Origin: Herbidospora yilanensis
GTDB taxonomy: Bacteria > Actinomycetota > Actinomycetes > Streptosporangiales > Streptosporangiaceae
Assembly: GCF_001570565.1 (NCBI RefSeq)
Contig: NZ_BBXE01000054.1
Location: 1 to 35,599, forward strand
DNA: 35,599 nucleotides
Reading direction: 5' to 3'
Positions 1 to 7,234 of this stretch are shown piece by piece. The position numbers and the translations under genes are program-made. Numbering within the stretch: position 1 is the stretch's first letter; every line of letters begins with the position of its first letter. The notes beneath the pieces are model-generated. The model searched no databases, was not told the DNA's origin, and saw only the letters and a program-made list of their open reading frames with translations.

Positions 1-1
1 T

Positions 2-547
2 CCGTCACGTGGCCAGAGCATCCCCATGACGACCGGCTGGTCCACCGTCACCCGGTTCTGGCCGGCCGACTGGGACCGCGACGGCAGGACCGACCTCTTG
101 GGATTGCAGGGCGCCGACCAGATGTTCGCCTGGCGCAACACGGCCTCCGGCGGTGTGCCGTCGTTCGCCCCGCTCGCGAACCTGGGCGCCGGCTGGAGCT
201 CGCTGACCAAGCTCGTGCTGGGTGACTTCACCGGCGACGGCAAGGTCGACCTCGCCGGCTGGACCGCCTGGAACTCAGACCAGCTCTACGTCGTGCCCAA
301 CACCTCTTCCGGCACGACCCTCTCTCGCGGCCAGAGCATCCCCATGAGCACCGGCTGGGCCTCCATCACCAGCTACCTGGTCGCCGACTACGACGGCGAC
401 GGCAGGACCGACCTCCTGGGCGTCCAGGGCAGCGACCAGATGTTCACCTGGCGCGGCACCCACTCCGGCGGCACCCCCGGCTTCACCGCCCTGACCAGCC
501 TGGGTACGGGCTGGAACACGGTCGGCCACATACCCACCGCACAGTGA
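2..547 (+). CDS. FG-GAP/VCBS repeat protein, C-terminal part
   Basis: The frame is open to the left edge, so only the last 181 or so residues of a longer protein are present. Three calcium-binding-type D-x-D-x-D-G-x-x-D loops are visible (DWDRDGRTD, DFTGDGKVD, DYDGDGRTD), each followed by a short hydrophobic strand. This is the pattern of FG-GAP/VCBS beta-propeller blades in secreted actinobacterial proteins. The phrase GQSIPM-x-TGW occurs twice, 106 residues apart, showing recent duplication of a two-blade unit. The catalytic or adhesive domain that such propellers usually follow lies outside the window, so the overall function is unknown. The gene stops at TGA 545-547, directly before a strong hairpin. 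An internal ATG at 26 is in frame but sits inside a repeat, so it is not the real start. Confidence 0.85.
   Translation, partial: PSRGQSIPMTTGWSTVTRFWPADWDRDGRTDLLGLQGADQMFAWRNTASGGVPSFAPLANLGAGWSSLTKLVLGDFTGDGKVDLAGWTAWNSDQLYVVPNTSSGTTLSRGQSIPMSTGWASITSYLVADYDGDGRTDLLGVQGSDQMFTWRGTHSGGTPGFTALTSLGTGWNTVGHIPTAQ
11..540 (+). repeat. 318-bp tandem repeat within the FG-GAP gene
   Basis: The stretch GGCCAGAGCATCCCCATGA occurs at 11 and again at 329. Matching blocks follow at the same offset, for example GACCGACCTC near 89 and near 407. The period is 318 bp (106 codons). The second copy is incomplete because the gene ends in it, and more copies may lie to the left. Confidence 0.8.
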
Positions 548-558
548 TCCACCACCCT

Positions 559-594
559 CCGCGGGCCGTCCGGGTTTCCCCGGACGGCCCCGCG
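559..594 (+). terminator. Hairpin terminator after the FG-GAP gene
   Basis: A 16-bp GC-rich inverted repeat (left arm 559-574, right arm 578-594 with one extra C) has a 3-nt TTT loop. It starts 12 bp after the stop codon. There is no real U tract after it, as is common for actinobacterial terminators. Confidence 0.7.
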
Positions 595-618
595 GGCGTT
601 TCCCGGAAAGGAACCACG

Positions 619-1254
619 ATGTTGCTGCTGTCCGATCCTTCCGTCGGCCGGACGCCGATCAGGGAGTGTGGCGAACCTCTCGTCGACCTGCGGACCGTCC
701 CGGCCCTGCGGGTCGACCCCCGCATGGCCCCGACCGGCCCCGGCCACGCCCATCTGCGGCTGGGCGTGGTCGACCGGCTGGTCACCGCGCAGACCTATCT
801 GCCGCCCGGCCTCTACTTCCTCGTGATCGAGGGCTTCCGCCCGGTCGCCCTCCAGACGCGGTATTTCGACGCCCACAAGGACCGGCTCCGCGCCGCCGAA
901 CCGGGCCATGACGAGGACTGGTACCACGTCAGGGCCAGCCGCTACATCTCGCCGCCGGACGTCGCACCCCACGTCGCCGGGGCGGCGGTCGACCTCACGC
1001 TGTGCGACGTCGACGGCGTCGAGCTCTGGCTGGGCACCGAGGTCAACGACACCGACACCGAGGACTGCCACACGGCCTCGCCGTCGGTGACCGGCGAGGC
1101 GGCCGACCGCCGCCGGATGCTCTCCGGCGCGCTCACCTCCGCCGGCTTCGTCAACTATCCGACGGAGTGGTGGCACTGGTCCCATGGCGACCGCTACTGG
1201 GCCCGCGTCACCGGCGCGGAGACGGCCCGCTACGGCCCCGCAGAACTGCCGTGA
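619..1254 (+). CDS. D-alanyl-D-alanine dipeptidase (VanX/DdpX family, M15D)
   Basis: This 211-residue zinc peptidase is predicted to hydrolyse the D-Ala-D-Ala dipeptide. It resembles VanX of glycopeptide resistance and the DdpX type used in D-Ala-D-Ala recycling. The family residues are present: Arg74 in EGFRP, zinc ligands His118 and Asp125 in PHVAGAAVDLTL, and Glu183 and His186 in EWWHW. The length is normal for the family. The ATG at 619 is chosen because GGAAAGGA lies 7-14 bp upstream and translation from an earlier in-frame ATG (544) would read through the terminator hairpin. No vanH or vanA ligase genes and no VanRS regulators lie nearby. A housekeeping or recycling role is therefore as likely as glycopeptide resistance. 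No signal peptide is visible, so a cytoplasmic site is inferred. Confidence 0.88.
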   Translation: MLLLSDPSVGRTPIRECGEPLVDLRTVPALRVDPRMAPTGPGHAHLRLGVVDRLVTAQTYLPPGLYFLVIEGFRPVALQTRYFDAHKDRLRAAEPGHDEDWYHVRASRYISPPDVAPHVAGAAVDLTLCDVDGVELWLGTEVNDTDTEDCHTASPSVTGEAADRRRMLSGALTSAGFVNYPTEWWHWSHGDRYWARVTGAETARYGPAELP

Positions 1255-1296
1255 GAACCGGTCACCGGGATAGCAGTTGATTCCACGAAGAGAACA

Positions 1297-1335
1297 GGGC
1301 CCTCCGGCGGAGAACACCGGAGGGCCCGTTCCTTT
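1297..1335 (+). terminator. Intrinsic terminator after vanX-like gene
   Basis: A perfect 11-bp stem (GGGCCCTCCGG at 1297-1307, CCGGAGGGCCC at 1317-1327) with a 9-nt loop is followed by GTTCCTTTTAT. The sequence before it (GAAGAGAACA) gives a T-rich run on the other strand. It can therefore also serve the convergent small gene that ends at 1397. Confidence 0.88.
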
Positions 1336-1396
1336 TATCCTTGTGGCGACCGGATTCCGTCCGCCGAATCAGCCTGCGATTTCACTGCAGAATTCG

Positions 1397-1720
1397 TCAT
1401 CGACGCTCGTAGTGATAACGATCGAGGATGGTCTGACCGCCGTATTCGGACCGGTAGGGACAGTAGGCCGTCGAGTAGGAATTGGACGACACGGTCTTCC
1501 AGCTACCCCACGCCACGACGTAGGTGCCGTCGGGAGCGTCGCACCACGCGACCGCCCGATAGGAGCCGGTTCCCCCGTGGCAGACCGCGATGCTGGCGGT
1601 CCGCGAGGCGGCCGCCGCGGAACAGTCGCTCGGAAGCGCGTTGGCGGGAGCGGCCGTGAATGTGGTCGCCGCGATCCCCGCTGCGCATGCCAGAGAGAGC
1701 TGCGCAATTCGCAGACGCAT
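1397..1720 (-). CDS. Small secreted cysteine-containing protein, unknown function
   Basis: This is a 107-residue protein with a clear Sec signal peptide. It has a positive start (MRLR), a hydrophobic stretch of about 20 residues and an AANALP-like cleavage region (PANA then LP, near residue 28). The mature part of about 79 residues has four cysteines (in SDC, VCHGG, AWCD and YCPY), suggesting two disulfides, and is rich in Ser, Tyr and Trp. Small exported proteins of this sort are common in streptomycetes and relatives, and I do not recognise a function. The start is well supported: AAGGAAAGG lies just upstream of ATG 1720. It is transcribed away from the truncated gene at 1911 and converges on the terminator at 1297-1335. 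Confidence 0.75.
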   Translation of the reverse strand: MRLRIAQLSLACAAGIAATTFTAAPANALPSDCSAAAASRTASIAVCHGGTGSYRAVAWCDAPDGTYVVAWGSWKTVSSNSYSTAYCPYRSEYGGQTILDRYHYERR

Positions 1721-1910
1721 TTAGTGCCTTTCCTTCGTGAGGGGTCCGTCACCCTCCGGCGAACGGCGGGAGACGGTTTTCCTTCCAAGGTCGGTGATCA
1801 CCTGATGAAGGAGCCTACCCCGGGCCGCGGGGGAGCCGATTGACTGAAAGCGCCAACCTCTCCATCGAACCGGGAATCGCGCCATATTCACCCGCTGGAG
1901 AAAGCCGCCC
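1721..1910. promoter_or_regulatory. Divergent intergenic region
   Basis: These 190 bp separate the minus-strand secreted protein from the plus-strand gene fragment. On the minus strand TAGGCT (1812-1817) is a plausible -10 box, without a good -35 box. On the plus strand TTGACT (1840-1845) could be a -35 box, with only a poor -10 candidate after it. No reading frame with a ribosome site is seen. Confidence 0.3.
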
Positions 1911-1959
1911 ATGAAACGCGACGAACTCGAATTCGCCGCCGATGCGCTCGGGTGGACGA
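1911..1959 (+). pseudogene. 5' fragment of an interrupted ~70-codon gene
   Basis: ATG 1911 is preceded at good distance by GGAGAAAG and opens a frame beginning MKRDELEFAADALGWT. The codons look genuine: the residue pattern suits an amphipathic helix and third positions are mostly G/C. After codon 16 the frame runs into the 3' end of the oppositely oriented dehydrogenase gene and stops at 1985 with unrelated residues. The last coding bases are GACGA (1955-1959), and base 1960 is the first base of the neighbour's stop codon. The matching 3' part is proposed at 30209-30377. I do not recognise the protein family. A chance short ORF remains possible. Confidence 0.5.
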
Positions 1960-2622
1960 TCAGCCCATCCACATGCCCCCGTTGACGTCGATCACGGCGC
2001 CGGTCACCGACGCCGCGACCGGGGAGCACAACCATTCCACCGTGCCCGCGATCTCTTCCGGGCTCGTCACCCGGCCGAGGGGGATCTGGGCTCGCAGGGC
2101 GGCCAGGTCGTCGTCGGGGAGCCGGTCGAGCATCGGGGTCGCCACCGGGCCGGGGGCGACCGCGTTGACGCGGATGCCGCGTCCGGCCTGGTCCTTGGCC
2201 AGGTGGCGGGTGAGGCCGATCAGGCCCGCCTTCGCGACGGCGTAGGCGGGGCCCGACAGGCGGTTGCCGCCGTGGCGGCCGTTCACGGAGCTGAACAGGA
2301 CGACCGAGCCGCCCTGTCCCATCAGGGGGAGCGCCGCCTGGGTGACGACCAGGGCGGAGGTCAGGTTGTCGTCGAGGACGCGGCGCCACTGGGCCAGGTC
2401 GAGGTCTTCGATGCCGCCCGCGCCGACCGATCCGGCGGCGTGGACGACGTTGTCCAGCGACGGGACCTCGCGAAGCGCGTCATGTACCGAAGAAGGGTCG
2501 CTCGCGTCGTGGCCGAGGGCTCGATCGAGGACGGTCACATGGTGGCCGAGGGCGCGCAGGCGGTCGGCGCAGGCGCGGCCGATACCGCCGGATCCGCCCA
2601 CCACCAGGGAGTTCTTCACCAT
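1960..2622 (-). CDS. Short-chain dehydrogenase/reductase (SDR)
   Basis: This 220-residue NAD(P)-dependent oxidoreductase belongs to the classical SDR family. The cofactor loop is VVGGSGGIG (residues 7-15), the HAAG strand lies at 61-64 and Asn86 is present. The catalytic set Ser111/112, Tyr127 and Lys131 (YAVAK) is complete. The C-terminal DVNGGMWMG is the usual SDR tail. The start at 2622 (ATG, MVKNSLVVGG) is chosen because the Rossmann strand begins at once. The much longer open frame upstream runs through the regulator gene on the other strand. It is transcribed divergently from the IclR gene, which suggests co-regulation. The substrate is unknown; oxidation or reduction of an alcohol/ketone intermediate of the neighbouring pathway is inferred. 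Confidence 0.88.
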   Translation of the reverse strand: MVKNSLVVGGSGGIGRACADRLRALGHHVTVLDRALGHDASDPSSVHDALREVPSLDNVVHAAGSVGAGGIEDLDLAQWRRVLDDNLTSALVVTQAALPLMGQGGSVVLFSSVNGRHGGNRLSGPAYAVAKAGLIGLTRHLAKDQAGRGIRVNAVAPGPVATPMLDRLPDDDLAALRAQIPLGRVTSPEEIAGTVEWLCSPVAASVTGAVIDVNGGMWMG

Positions 2623-2686
2623 CCGGTCATTTGTAGCAGGCGTGGATGAGGCTGGGTGACCGGGGACCGGGCTATGCTCTGACCTT
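2623..2686. promoter_or_regulatory. SDR/IclR divergent promoter region, leaderless IclR start
   Basis: On the plus strand TATGCT (2673-2678, a TANNNT -10 box) lies 8 bp before the GTG start at 2687 and no purine-rich ribosome site precedes it. This fits a leaderless transcript. CCGGTCA (2623-2629) and TGACCGG (2656-2662) form widely spaced inverted arms that could bind a regulator. The minus-strand promoter for the SDR gene was not found. Confidence 0.45.
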
Positions 2687-3508
2687 GTGCGGGCGGAGGA
2701 GAACAGGACTGACACGGCCAACGGCGACCTTCCCGCCGACGACGGGCAGACGAGCAGCGGCGTCGACCGGGCCCTGCAGGTGATCTTCGCCGTCGCGGCC
2801 GCCAAGGAGCCCGACATCGGCGTGTCCGAGCTGGCCCGGTCGCTCGGGCTGAGCAAGGCCGTCGTCCACCGGGTGGTCCGGACTCTCGTGGCGGCCGACT
2901 TCTTCTCCGTCGACGAACGCACCCGCCGTTACCGCCTGGGCCCCGGCGCCGTCAGCGTCGGCCTGGCGGCGATGGCCCAGATGGAGGTGCCGCGGATCGC
3001 CCAGCCCTATCTTGAGCGGCTGGTCGCCCACACCAAGGAGACCGCGACCCTGTCGGTGCGCTACGGCACCCAGCGCATGTATCTGACCCAGGTGCTGTCG
3101 CCGCAGGAGATCCGCATGTCGGTGCAGCTCGGGCGGCTCTACCCGCTCCACGCGGGGGGTTCGTCGAAGGCGATCCTGGCCGCCATGGAACCCGAGGAGA
3201 TCCGGGGCTATCTGGCCTCGCAGCCCCTTGAGGCGCTGACCGCGATCACGATCCAGGATCCGGCCCGCCTGGCCGACGAACTGGAGACCATCCGGCAGCG
3301 CGGCTACGCCGTCAGCCTCGGCGAACGCCAGCAGGGCGCCGCCTCCGTCGCGGCTCCCGTCCACGAGGCGACCGGCCGCGTCTACGGTTCCATCTCGGTC
3401 TGCGGGCCGGTCAGCCGGCTCAGCGTCGGCAACGTCGAGGAATACGGCCGCCTCGTCCACGAGGCCGCCACCGAGGTCTCCCGCCAGCTCGGCTACCGCC
3501 CCGCCTGA
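2687..3508 (+). CDS. IclR-family transcriptional regulator
   Basis: This is a 273-residue DNA-binding regulator. A winged helix-turn-helix lies at about residues 25-85 (VSELARSLGLSKAVVHRVVRTL is the recognition region, with the wing at RRYRLG). It is followed by the IclR effector-binding domain, with the familiar LHAGGSSKAILA stretch and a C-terminal part with SISVCGP. IclR proteins usually control nearby catabolic operons in response to a pathway metabolite. This gene lies between the SDR gene and the large operon starting at 3867. Its GTG start appears leaderless. A possible operator shared by the promoters at 3777 and 20176 is listed separately. The effector cannot be deduced. Confidence 0.9.
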   Translation: MRAEENRTDTANGDLPADDGQTSSGVDRALQVIFAVAAAKEPDIGVSELARSLGLSKAVVHRVVRTLVAADFFSVDERTRRYRLGPGAVSVGLAAMAQMEVPRIAQPYLERLVAHTKETATLSVRYGTQRMYLTQVLSPQEIRMSVQLGRLYPLHAGGSSKAILAAMEPEEIRGYLASQPLEALTAITIQDPARLADELETIRQRGYAVSLGERQQGAASVAAPVHEATGRVYGSISVCGPVSRLSVGNVEEYGRLVHEAATEVSRQLGYRPA

Positions 3509-3512
3509 CCCG

Positions 3513-3533
3513 CGGCAGCGGCTCCGCCTGCCG
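3513..3533 (+). terminator. Possible terminator hairpin after the IclR gene
   Basis: CGGCAG (3513-3518) pairs with CTGCCG (3528-3533), and CGG/CCG pairing is possible inside. It lies 4 bp after the stop codon. The loop is tight and no U tract follows, so this is a weak call. Confidence 0.4.
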
Positions 3534-3776
3534 GGGTCCGCGCCGGCCCGGAACGCATGCTCGTCGCGGACACCCGCCTGCGCACCGCTGAGCGGAACGC
3601 CGCCGCATGACCCGTCGCGGTCGCGACGCCGACGCAGGAACCGTCGAAAAGTAACGTCTACCTGTGGCTATCACACGTAGTAGCGATCACAGGCGCACCG
3701 GTAAACCTCACGTAAGGTAACAAGACCGGCAAACCGCCCGTCATGTTACAGACTCGAAAAACCACAGATAGGGCCC
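3534..3776. other. Gene-free stretch upstream of the main operon
   Basis: No credible gene is seen between the IclR gene and 3867. From about 3650 the sequence is clearly less GC-rich than the rest of the window. It holds an imperfect dyad (CCTGTGGCTA 3661-3670 against TAGC-GAT-CACAGG 3681-3693) and repeated GTAA/GTTAC words. A weak second promoter candidate is TTACAG (3745-3750) with TAGGGC (3769-3774). This looks like a regulatory region. Confidence 0.5.
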
Positions 3777-3806
3777 TTGACCTGCTTTTGGCGGCACATC
3801 TAGCAT
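3777..3806 (+). promoter_or_regulatory. Promoter of the main catabolic operon
   Basis: TTGACC (3777-3782) and TAGCAT (3801-3806) are separated by 18 bp, a good housekeeping-type promoter. The expected start is near 3813, leaving a leader of about 54 bases before ATG 3867. Confidence 0.7.
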
Positions 3807-3808
3807 CA

Positions 3809-3843
3809 CCGTATCCGGTACGGCGTTCCGCCCAGCGATACAA
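3809..3843 (+). promoter_or_regulatory. Candidate operator around the transcription start
   Basis: CCGTA-TCCGG-TACGG (3809-3823) is a perfect interrupted palindrome at the expected start point. It overlaps CGGCGTTC-N5-AGCG-N2-ACAA (3821-3843), an element found again at 20216-20238 in the second main promoter. Both are plausible targets of the adjacent IclR protein; this is inference. Confidence 0.45.
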
Positions 3844-3866
3844 CCGGGAGCCTGGAGGGCAGCACA

Positions 3867-4706
3867 ATGTCGACCCCAGTCCGCGCTTCGGAGGCGACGC
3901 GCCCCCGCGTGCCCCGGCGGAAGTGGACCGATTCCTCACTGCTGTTGTGGATCACCACGCCTCTCCTGCTGCTGGTGTTCATCGCGGCGTGGAAGGCCTA
4001 CACCGTGCTGTTCGGCGTCGGGGAGCTGATGCTTCCCCCGCCGGAGACGGTCGGCGCCGCGCTGGTCGAGCTGATGCAGGGCTCGCTCATCTACGAGGCG
4101 ATCAAGGTGACGCTCTACGAGACGCTGGTCGGGTTCGCGCTCGCCGCCGTCATCGGAGTGGCGCTGGGCATCGTCCTCGGCAAGGCGCGCAGGCTGGAGC
4201 GGGTCCTGTCTCCGTTCCTCGTCGCCACCCAGGTCGTACCGAAGGTGGCCATCGTCCCGCTGTTCCTCCTCTGGTTCGGCTTCGGGACCACATCCAAGAT
4301 CTTCATGGCGGCGATCATCGCGTTCTTCGTGATGATGCAGAACACCATCCTCGGGATCCGGTCGATCGAACCCGGTCACCGTGACCTCATGCGCGTCATC
4401 CAGGCACCCTGGTGGAAGCGCGTGATCTCGCTGGACATCCCGTCCTCGCTGCCCTACGTGCTCACCGGCGTGGAGCTGGGCATCGTCTTCGCCATCACCG
4501 GCGCCGTCGTCGGCGAGTACCTCGGTGGCGACGAGGGCCTGGGCGCCCTCGCGACGATGATGCTGGCCGGTCTCCGCACCGACATGCTCTTCGCGGTCGT
4601 GATCGTGATGACGGTGCTCGGTTTCCTCCTCTACGCCGTCACCGCGGCGATCCGGAGGTTCGCGATCCCCTGGCACGAGTCGTCCGGCCGCCCCACGTCT
4701 CTTTAA
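3867..4706 (+). CDS. ABC transporter permease (SsuC/TauC type)
   Basis: This is a 279-residue inner-membrane permease with about six hydrophobic segments. The first lies at residues 27-45, and others flank the conserved cytoplasmic loop GHRDLMRVIQAPWWKRVISLDIPSSLPYV, seen at about 170-196, which contacts the ATPase. This family imports sulfonates, taurine, pyrimidine precursors, nitrate, or aromatic and heterocyclic acids. The partner lipoprotein follows 16 bp downstream. The ATPase (7994) is displaced by two enzyme genes. GGAGGG upstream of ATG 3867 supports the start. It is the first gene of the main operon, so uptake of the cluster's substrate is the likely job. Confidence 0.9.
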   Translation: MSTPVRASEATRPRVPRRKWTDSSLLLWITTPLLLLVFIAAWKAYTVLFGVGELMLPPPETVGAALVELMQGSLIYEAIKVTLYETLVGFALAAVIGVALGIVLGKARRLERVLSPFLVATQVVPKVAIVPLFLLWFGFGTTSKIFMAAIIAFFVMMQNTILGIRSIEPGHRDLMRVIQAPWWKRVISLDIPSSLPYVLTGVELGIVFAITGAVVGEYLGGDEGLGALATMMLAGLRTDMLFAVVIVMTVLGFLLYAVTAAIRRFAIPWHESSGRPTSL

Positions 4707-4722
4707 GAACAGGAACACCCAC

Positions 4723-5775
4723 ATGGACCGCCGCACGTTCTTCCGCGGGGCCGGGCTGGTCGTCGCGACCGCCGCCGGAAGCCAGTTCCTCATCGGCTGC
4801 TCGTCGGGCGACTCGGGCGGGGAGACCGCCGCCACGACCGGCCCCTCGGGGCAGCAGCTCCGCAACCTCGTCTACATGACCCCGTTCCAGCACATCATCG
4901 CCCACGCCGACGTCTACGTGGCCCAGGCCCAGGGCTTCTTCGCCGAGGAGGGCCTGCTGATCACCTCGATCGGAGGGACCGGCACGGCGAGCTCGGTCTC
5001 CCAGGTCGCGGGCAAGCAGGCCATGTTCGGCAAGGCGGCCTCCGTCATCACCTGCCCGCTGATCGCCGACCAGGACACGCCGATCGTCACGGTCGGCCAG
5101 AAGGACCAGGTCAGCCAGTACAGCGTGGCGTCCAAGCCGGACAACCCGCTGACCAACCCCGAGCAGTGGCAGGGCAAGACCATCGGCGTCATCTCCAAGG
5201 GCGGCACCACCGAGCTGCTCCTCGACGCCATGTCGGTGGCCGCCGGGCTCGACCCGACCAAGGTCAGGAAGGTCGTCACCGGCGCCGACGTCGGCTCGCT
5301 GGAGTTCCTCAACCGGGGCGAGGTCGACGGCTTCATCACCTTCATCGGGTCGGAGACGGCCTTCCGGCAGCGCGGCATCGAGCTGAACTACCTCAACACC
5401 GACCTGTTCGCGCCGCTGCCCGGTGACTCCTACTTCGTCACCCGGGAGACCGCGCAGGCCGAGGGCGAGGCGATCACCGGCTTCCTCCGGGCCTGCCGCA
5501 AGGCGTGGAAGTTCATGGCCGACACGAACAACACCGACGCGGTGCTGGCCGCCGTCGGCGAGCTCAACGAGATCGAGGTCTCCGACAAGGCGCTCGCCGC
5601 CGCCAAGATCGCCGCCGAGGTCAAGGTCAGCACGCCCAAGAGCGGCGACTTCCTGGCCCTCGACACCGCGACGTGGGAGTCCGCGATCGAGCTCATGCGC
5701 AAGTCCGGGATCATGAAGGACACCTCGCGGCCGGTCACCGACTTCGTCGACACCACCTTCATCTCCGCCGTCTGA
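4723..5775 (+). CDS. ABC transporter substrate-binding lipoprotein (NMT1/SsuA type)
   Basis: This 350-residue protein should capture the substrate outside the cell. The N-terminus combines a twin-arginine-like motif (RRTFFRG, residues 3-9) with a lipobox (LIGC, Cys26), so export by Tat followed by lipid anchoring is likely. A Gly/Ser/Thr-rich linker follows. The body has NMT1/ThiY-type features: HADVYVAQAQGFFAEEGL near 65-82, GKTIGV near 150 and a KGGTTELLLDAM stretch. The family binds pyrimidine, taurine, nitrate and aromatic or N-heterocyclic ligands, and the ligand here is unknown. It is translated with the preceding permease (16-bp gap). Confidence 0.9.
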   Translation: MDRRTFFRGAGLVVATAAGSQFLIGCSSGDSGGETAATTGPSGQQLRNLVYMTPFQHIIAHADVYVAQAQGFFAEEGLLITSIGGTGTASSVSQVAGKQAMFGKAASVITCPLIADQDTPIVTVGQKDQVSQYSVASKPDNPLTNPEQWQGKTIGVISKGGTTELLLDAMSVAAGLDPTKVRKVVTGADVGSLEFLNRGEVDGFITFIGSETAFRQRGIELNYLNTDLFAPLPGDSYFVTRETAQAEGEAITGFLRACRKAWKFMADTNNTDAVLAAVGELNEIEVSDKALAAAKIAAEVKVSTPKSGDFLALDTATWESAIELMRKSGIMKDTSRPVTDFVDTTFISAV

Positions 5776-5788
5776 GAGGCCGCACCTG

Positions 5789-7234
5789 ATGCAGCGCACC
5801 ACGGCCACCGACCTCGTGGTGGTCGGCGCCGGCACCGCCGGACTGCCCGCCGCGATCGAGGCCGCCGCCCACGGGCTGAAGGTCACGGTGATCGAGAAGG
5901 CCGACCGCGTCGGCGGCACGCTCTGGCGATCGTGGGCCCAGCTCTCGGCGGGCGGCACCTCGCTCCAGCGTGCCAAGGGCATCCGCGACAGCCCCGACCT
6001 GCATTTCGACGACGTGATGCGGATCAGCAGGAACACCGCCGACCCGGAACTGGTCCGGCTCGCGGTCGACCACGCGCCCGCGACCGTCGAATGGCTGCTG
6101 GCCCAGGGCTTCGACATGCATCCCGACGCGCCGGCGGTGCTGCACTTCCACGAGCCCTATCTGCTGCCGCGCACCTACTGGGGGCGCAACGCGGGCCGGT
6201 CGGTGCTGGAGGTGCTCGTCCCGGCCTTCGAGAAGGCGTGCGGCGGGTCGGTGACGCTCGAACTCGGTGCCGAACTGACCGCGTTCCGGACGGCGGAACG
6301 CGGCCGGGTGGCCGGGGTGACGATCCGGGACGCCGATGGAGCGTTCCGGGACGTCGACGCGGCGGCGGTGATCCTCACCAGCGGCGGCTACGCGGGCAAC
6401 CCCGAGTTGTTCCCCCGGCTCACGTCGGGGGCGCCGCTGGCGGGGCCCGCCTCGCCGGGCGCCGAGGGCAGCGGCATCCTGGCCGCCGTCGCGGCGGGTG
6501 GCCGGGTGCGCGGCCAGGAACGTTTCCTTCCCACGTACGGCGGGGTACTGCGGCCCGGCAGCACGTGGGAGACCGTGGGGCTGGACGACTATCCGGCCCT
6601 CACCCCGCAGTCGCGGGCCCCGTGGGAGATCCACGTCAACGCCCGCGGCGAGCGGTTCGTCGCCGAGGACGCCCCGAGCGTCGACGACCGGGAGAACGCC
6701 CTGCTGGCCCAGCCCGAGCTGAAGTTCTGGGTGGTGTACGACGCCGCGATCCGCCGATCGGCCCCGGCGCTGTTCCCCACCTGGGACGACGCCGACCTCG
6801 ACCGGGCCTTCCAGGGCGGCCACCCGTCGTTCGCCGTCGCGGGCGACCTCGCGACGCTGGCCCAGGCCGCCGGGATCGACCCCGGCGGCCTGGCGGCCAC
6901 GGTCGCCGCCTACAACGCGGCCGTGGCCTCGGGCCGGGACGCCTTCGGGCGGGCCTGCCTGCCCGCGCCGATCGCCGAACCCCCCTTCTACGCCGTGCTG
7001 AACCACGGCACCACGCTCAAGAGCCCGGCGGGCCTGGCCGTCGACGGGCGGTTGCGCGTCCTGGGCCCCGACGGCCCGTTCGAGAACCTGTGGGCGGCCG
7101 GCGAGGTCATCGGCGGCAGCACCTTGTCCGGCAAGTCGTTCGTGAGCGGGATGAGCGTCACCCCCGCCCTCGGGTTCGGCCGGATGCTCGGGCGCCGGGC
7201 GGCCGGCGCCTCCACCGAACCAGGGAGCATGTGA
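5789..7234 (+). CDS. FAD-dependent oxidoreductase, fumarate-reductase/ketosteroid-dehydrogenase type
   Basis: This is a 481-residue soluble flavoprotein. The FAD-binding fold begins at residue 9 with VVVGAGTAGLPAA (GAGTAG at 13-18) and the acidic end of the second strand (VIEK), then VGGT. The C-terminal FAD motif is NLWAAGEVIGGSTLSGKSFVSGMSVTPALGFGRMLG. This family includes flavoproteins that add or remove hydrogen across a C=C bond next to a carbonyl (fumarate reductase, 3-ketosteroid dehydrogenase, urocanate reductase). The gene sits between the transporter genes and the cupin, so an early oxidation or reduction step is inferred. Its stop overlaps the next start by one base. A distant relative lies at 18656. 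Confidence 0.88.
   Translation: MQRTTATDLVVVGAGTAGLPAAIEAAAHGLKVTVIEKADRVGGTLWRSWAQLSAGGTSLQRAKGIRDSPDLHFDDVMRISRNTADPELVRLAVDHAPATVEWLLAQGFDMHPDAPAVLHFHEPYLLPRTYWGRNAGRSVLEVLVPAFEKACGGSVTLELGAELTAFRTAERGRVAGVTIRDADGAFRDVDAAAVILTSGGYAGNPELFPRLTSGAPLAGPASPGAEGSGILAAVAAGGRVRGQERFLPTYGGVLRPGSTWETVGLDDYPALTPQSRAPWEIHVNARGERFVAEDAPSVDDRENALLAQPELKFWVVYDAAIRRSAPALFPTWDDADLDRAFQGGHPSFAVAGDLATLAQAAGIDPGGLAATVAAYNAAVASGRDAFGRACLPAPIAEPPFYAVLNHGTTLKSPAGLAVDGRLRVLGPDGPFENLWAAGEVIGGSTLSGKSFVSGMSVTPALGFGRMLGRRAAGASTEPGSM

Noticed and set aside
619-1254. Vancomycin-resistance cassette
   Set aside because: Only the dipeptidase is present. No vanH, ligase or VanRS genes are within view.
2623-2922. 100-codon extension of the SDR protein
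   Set aside because: It overlaps the IclR gene on the other strand, and the Rossmann motif starts directly after ATG 2622.
3534-3866. Riboswitch in the leader of the main operon
   Set aside because: The predicted leader is only about 54 bases and I see no known aptamer core; the dyads fit protein binding better.
5932-7233. Very long plus-strand frame in front of the cupin gene
   Set aside because: It is open only because of high GC content and lies over the flavoprotein gene. Its Arg/Gly/Pro-rich translation is a shadow, and the real cupin starts at 7234.
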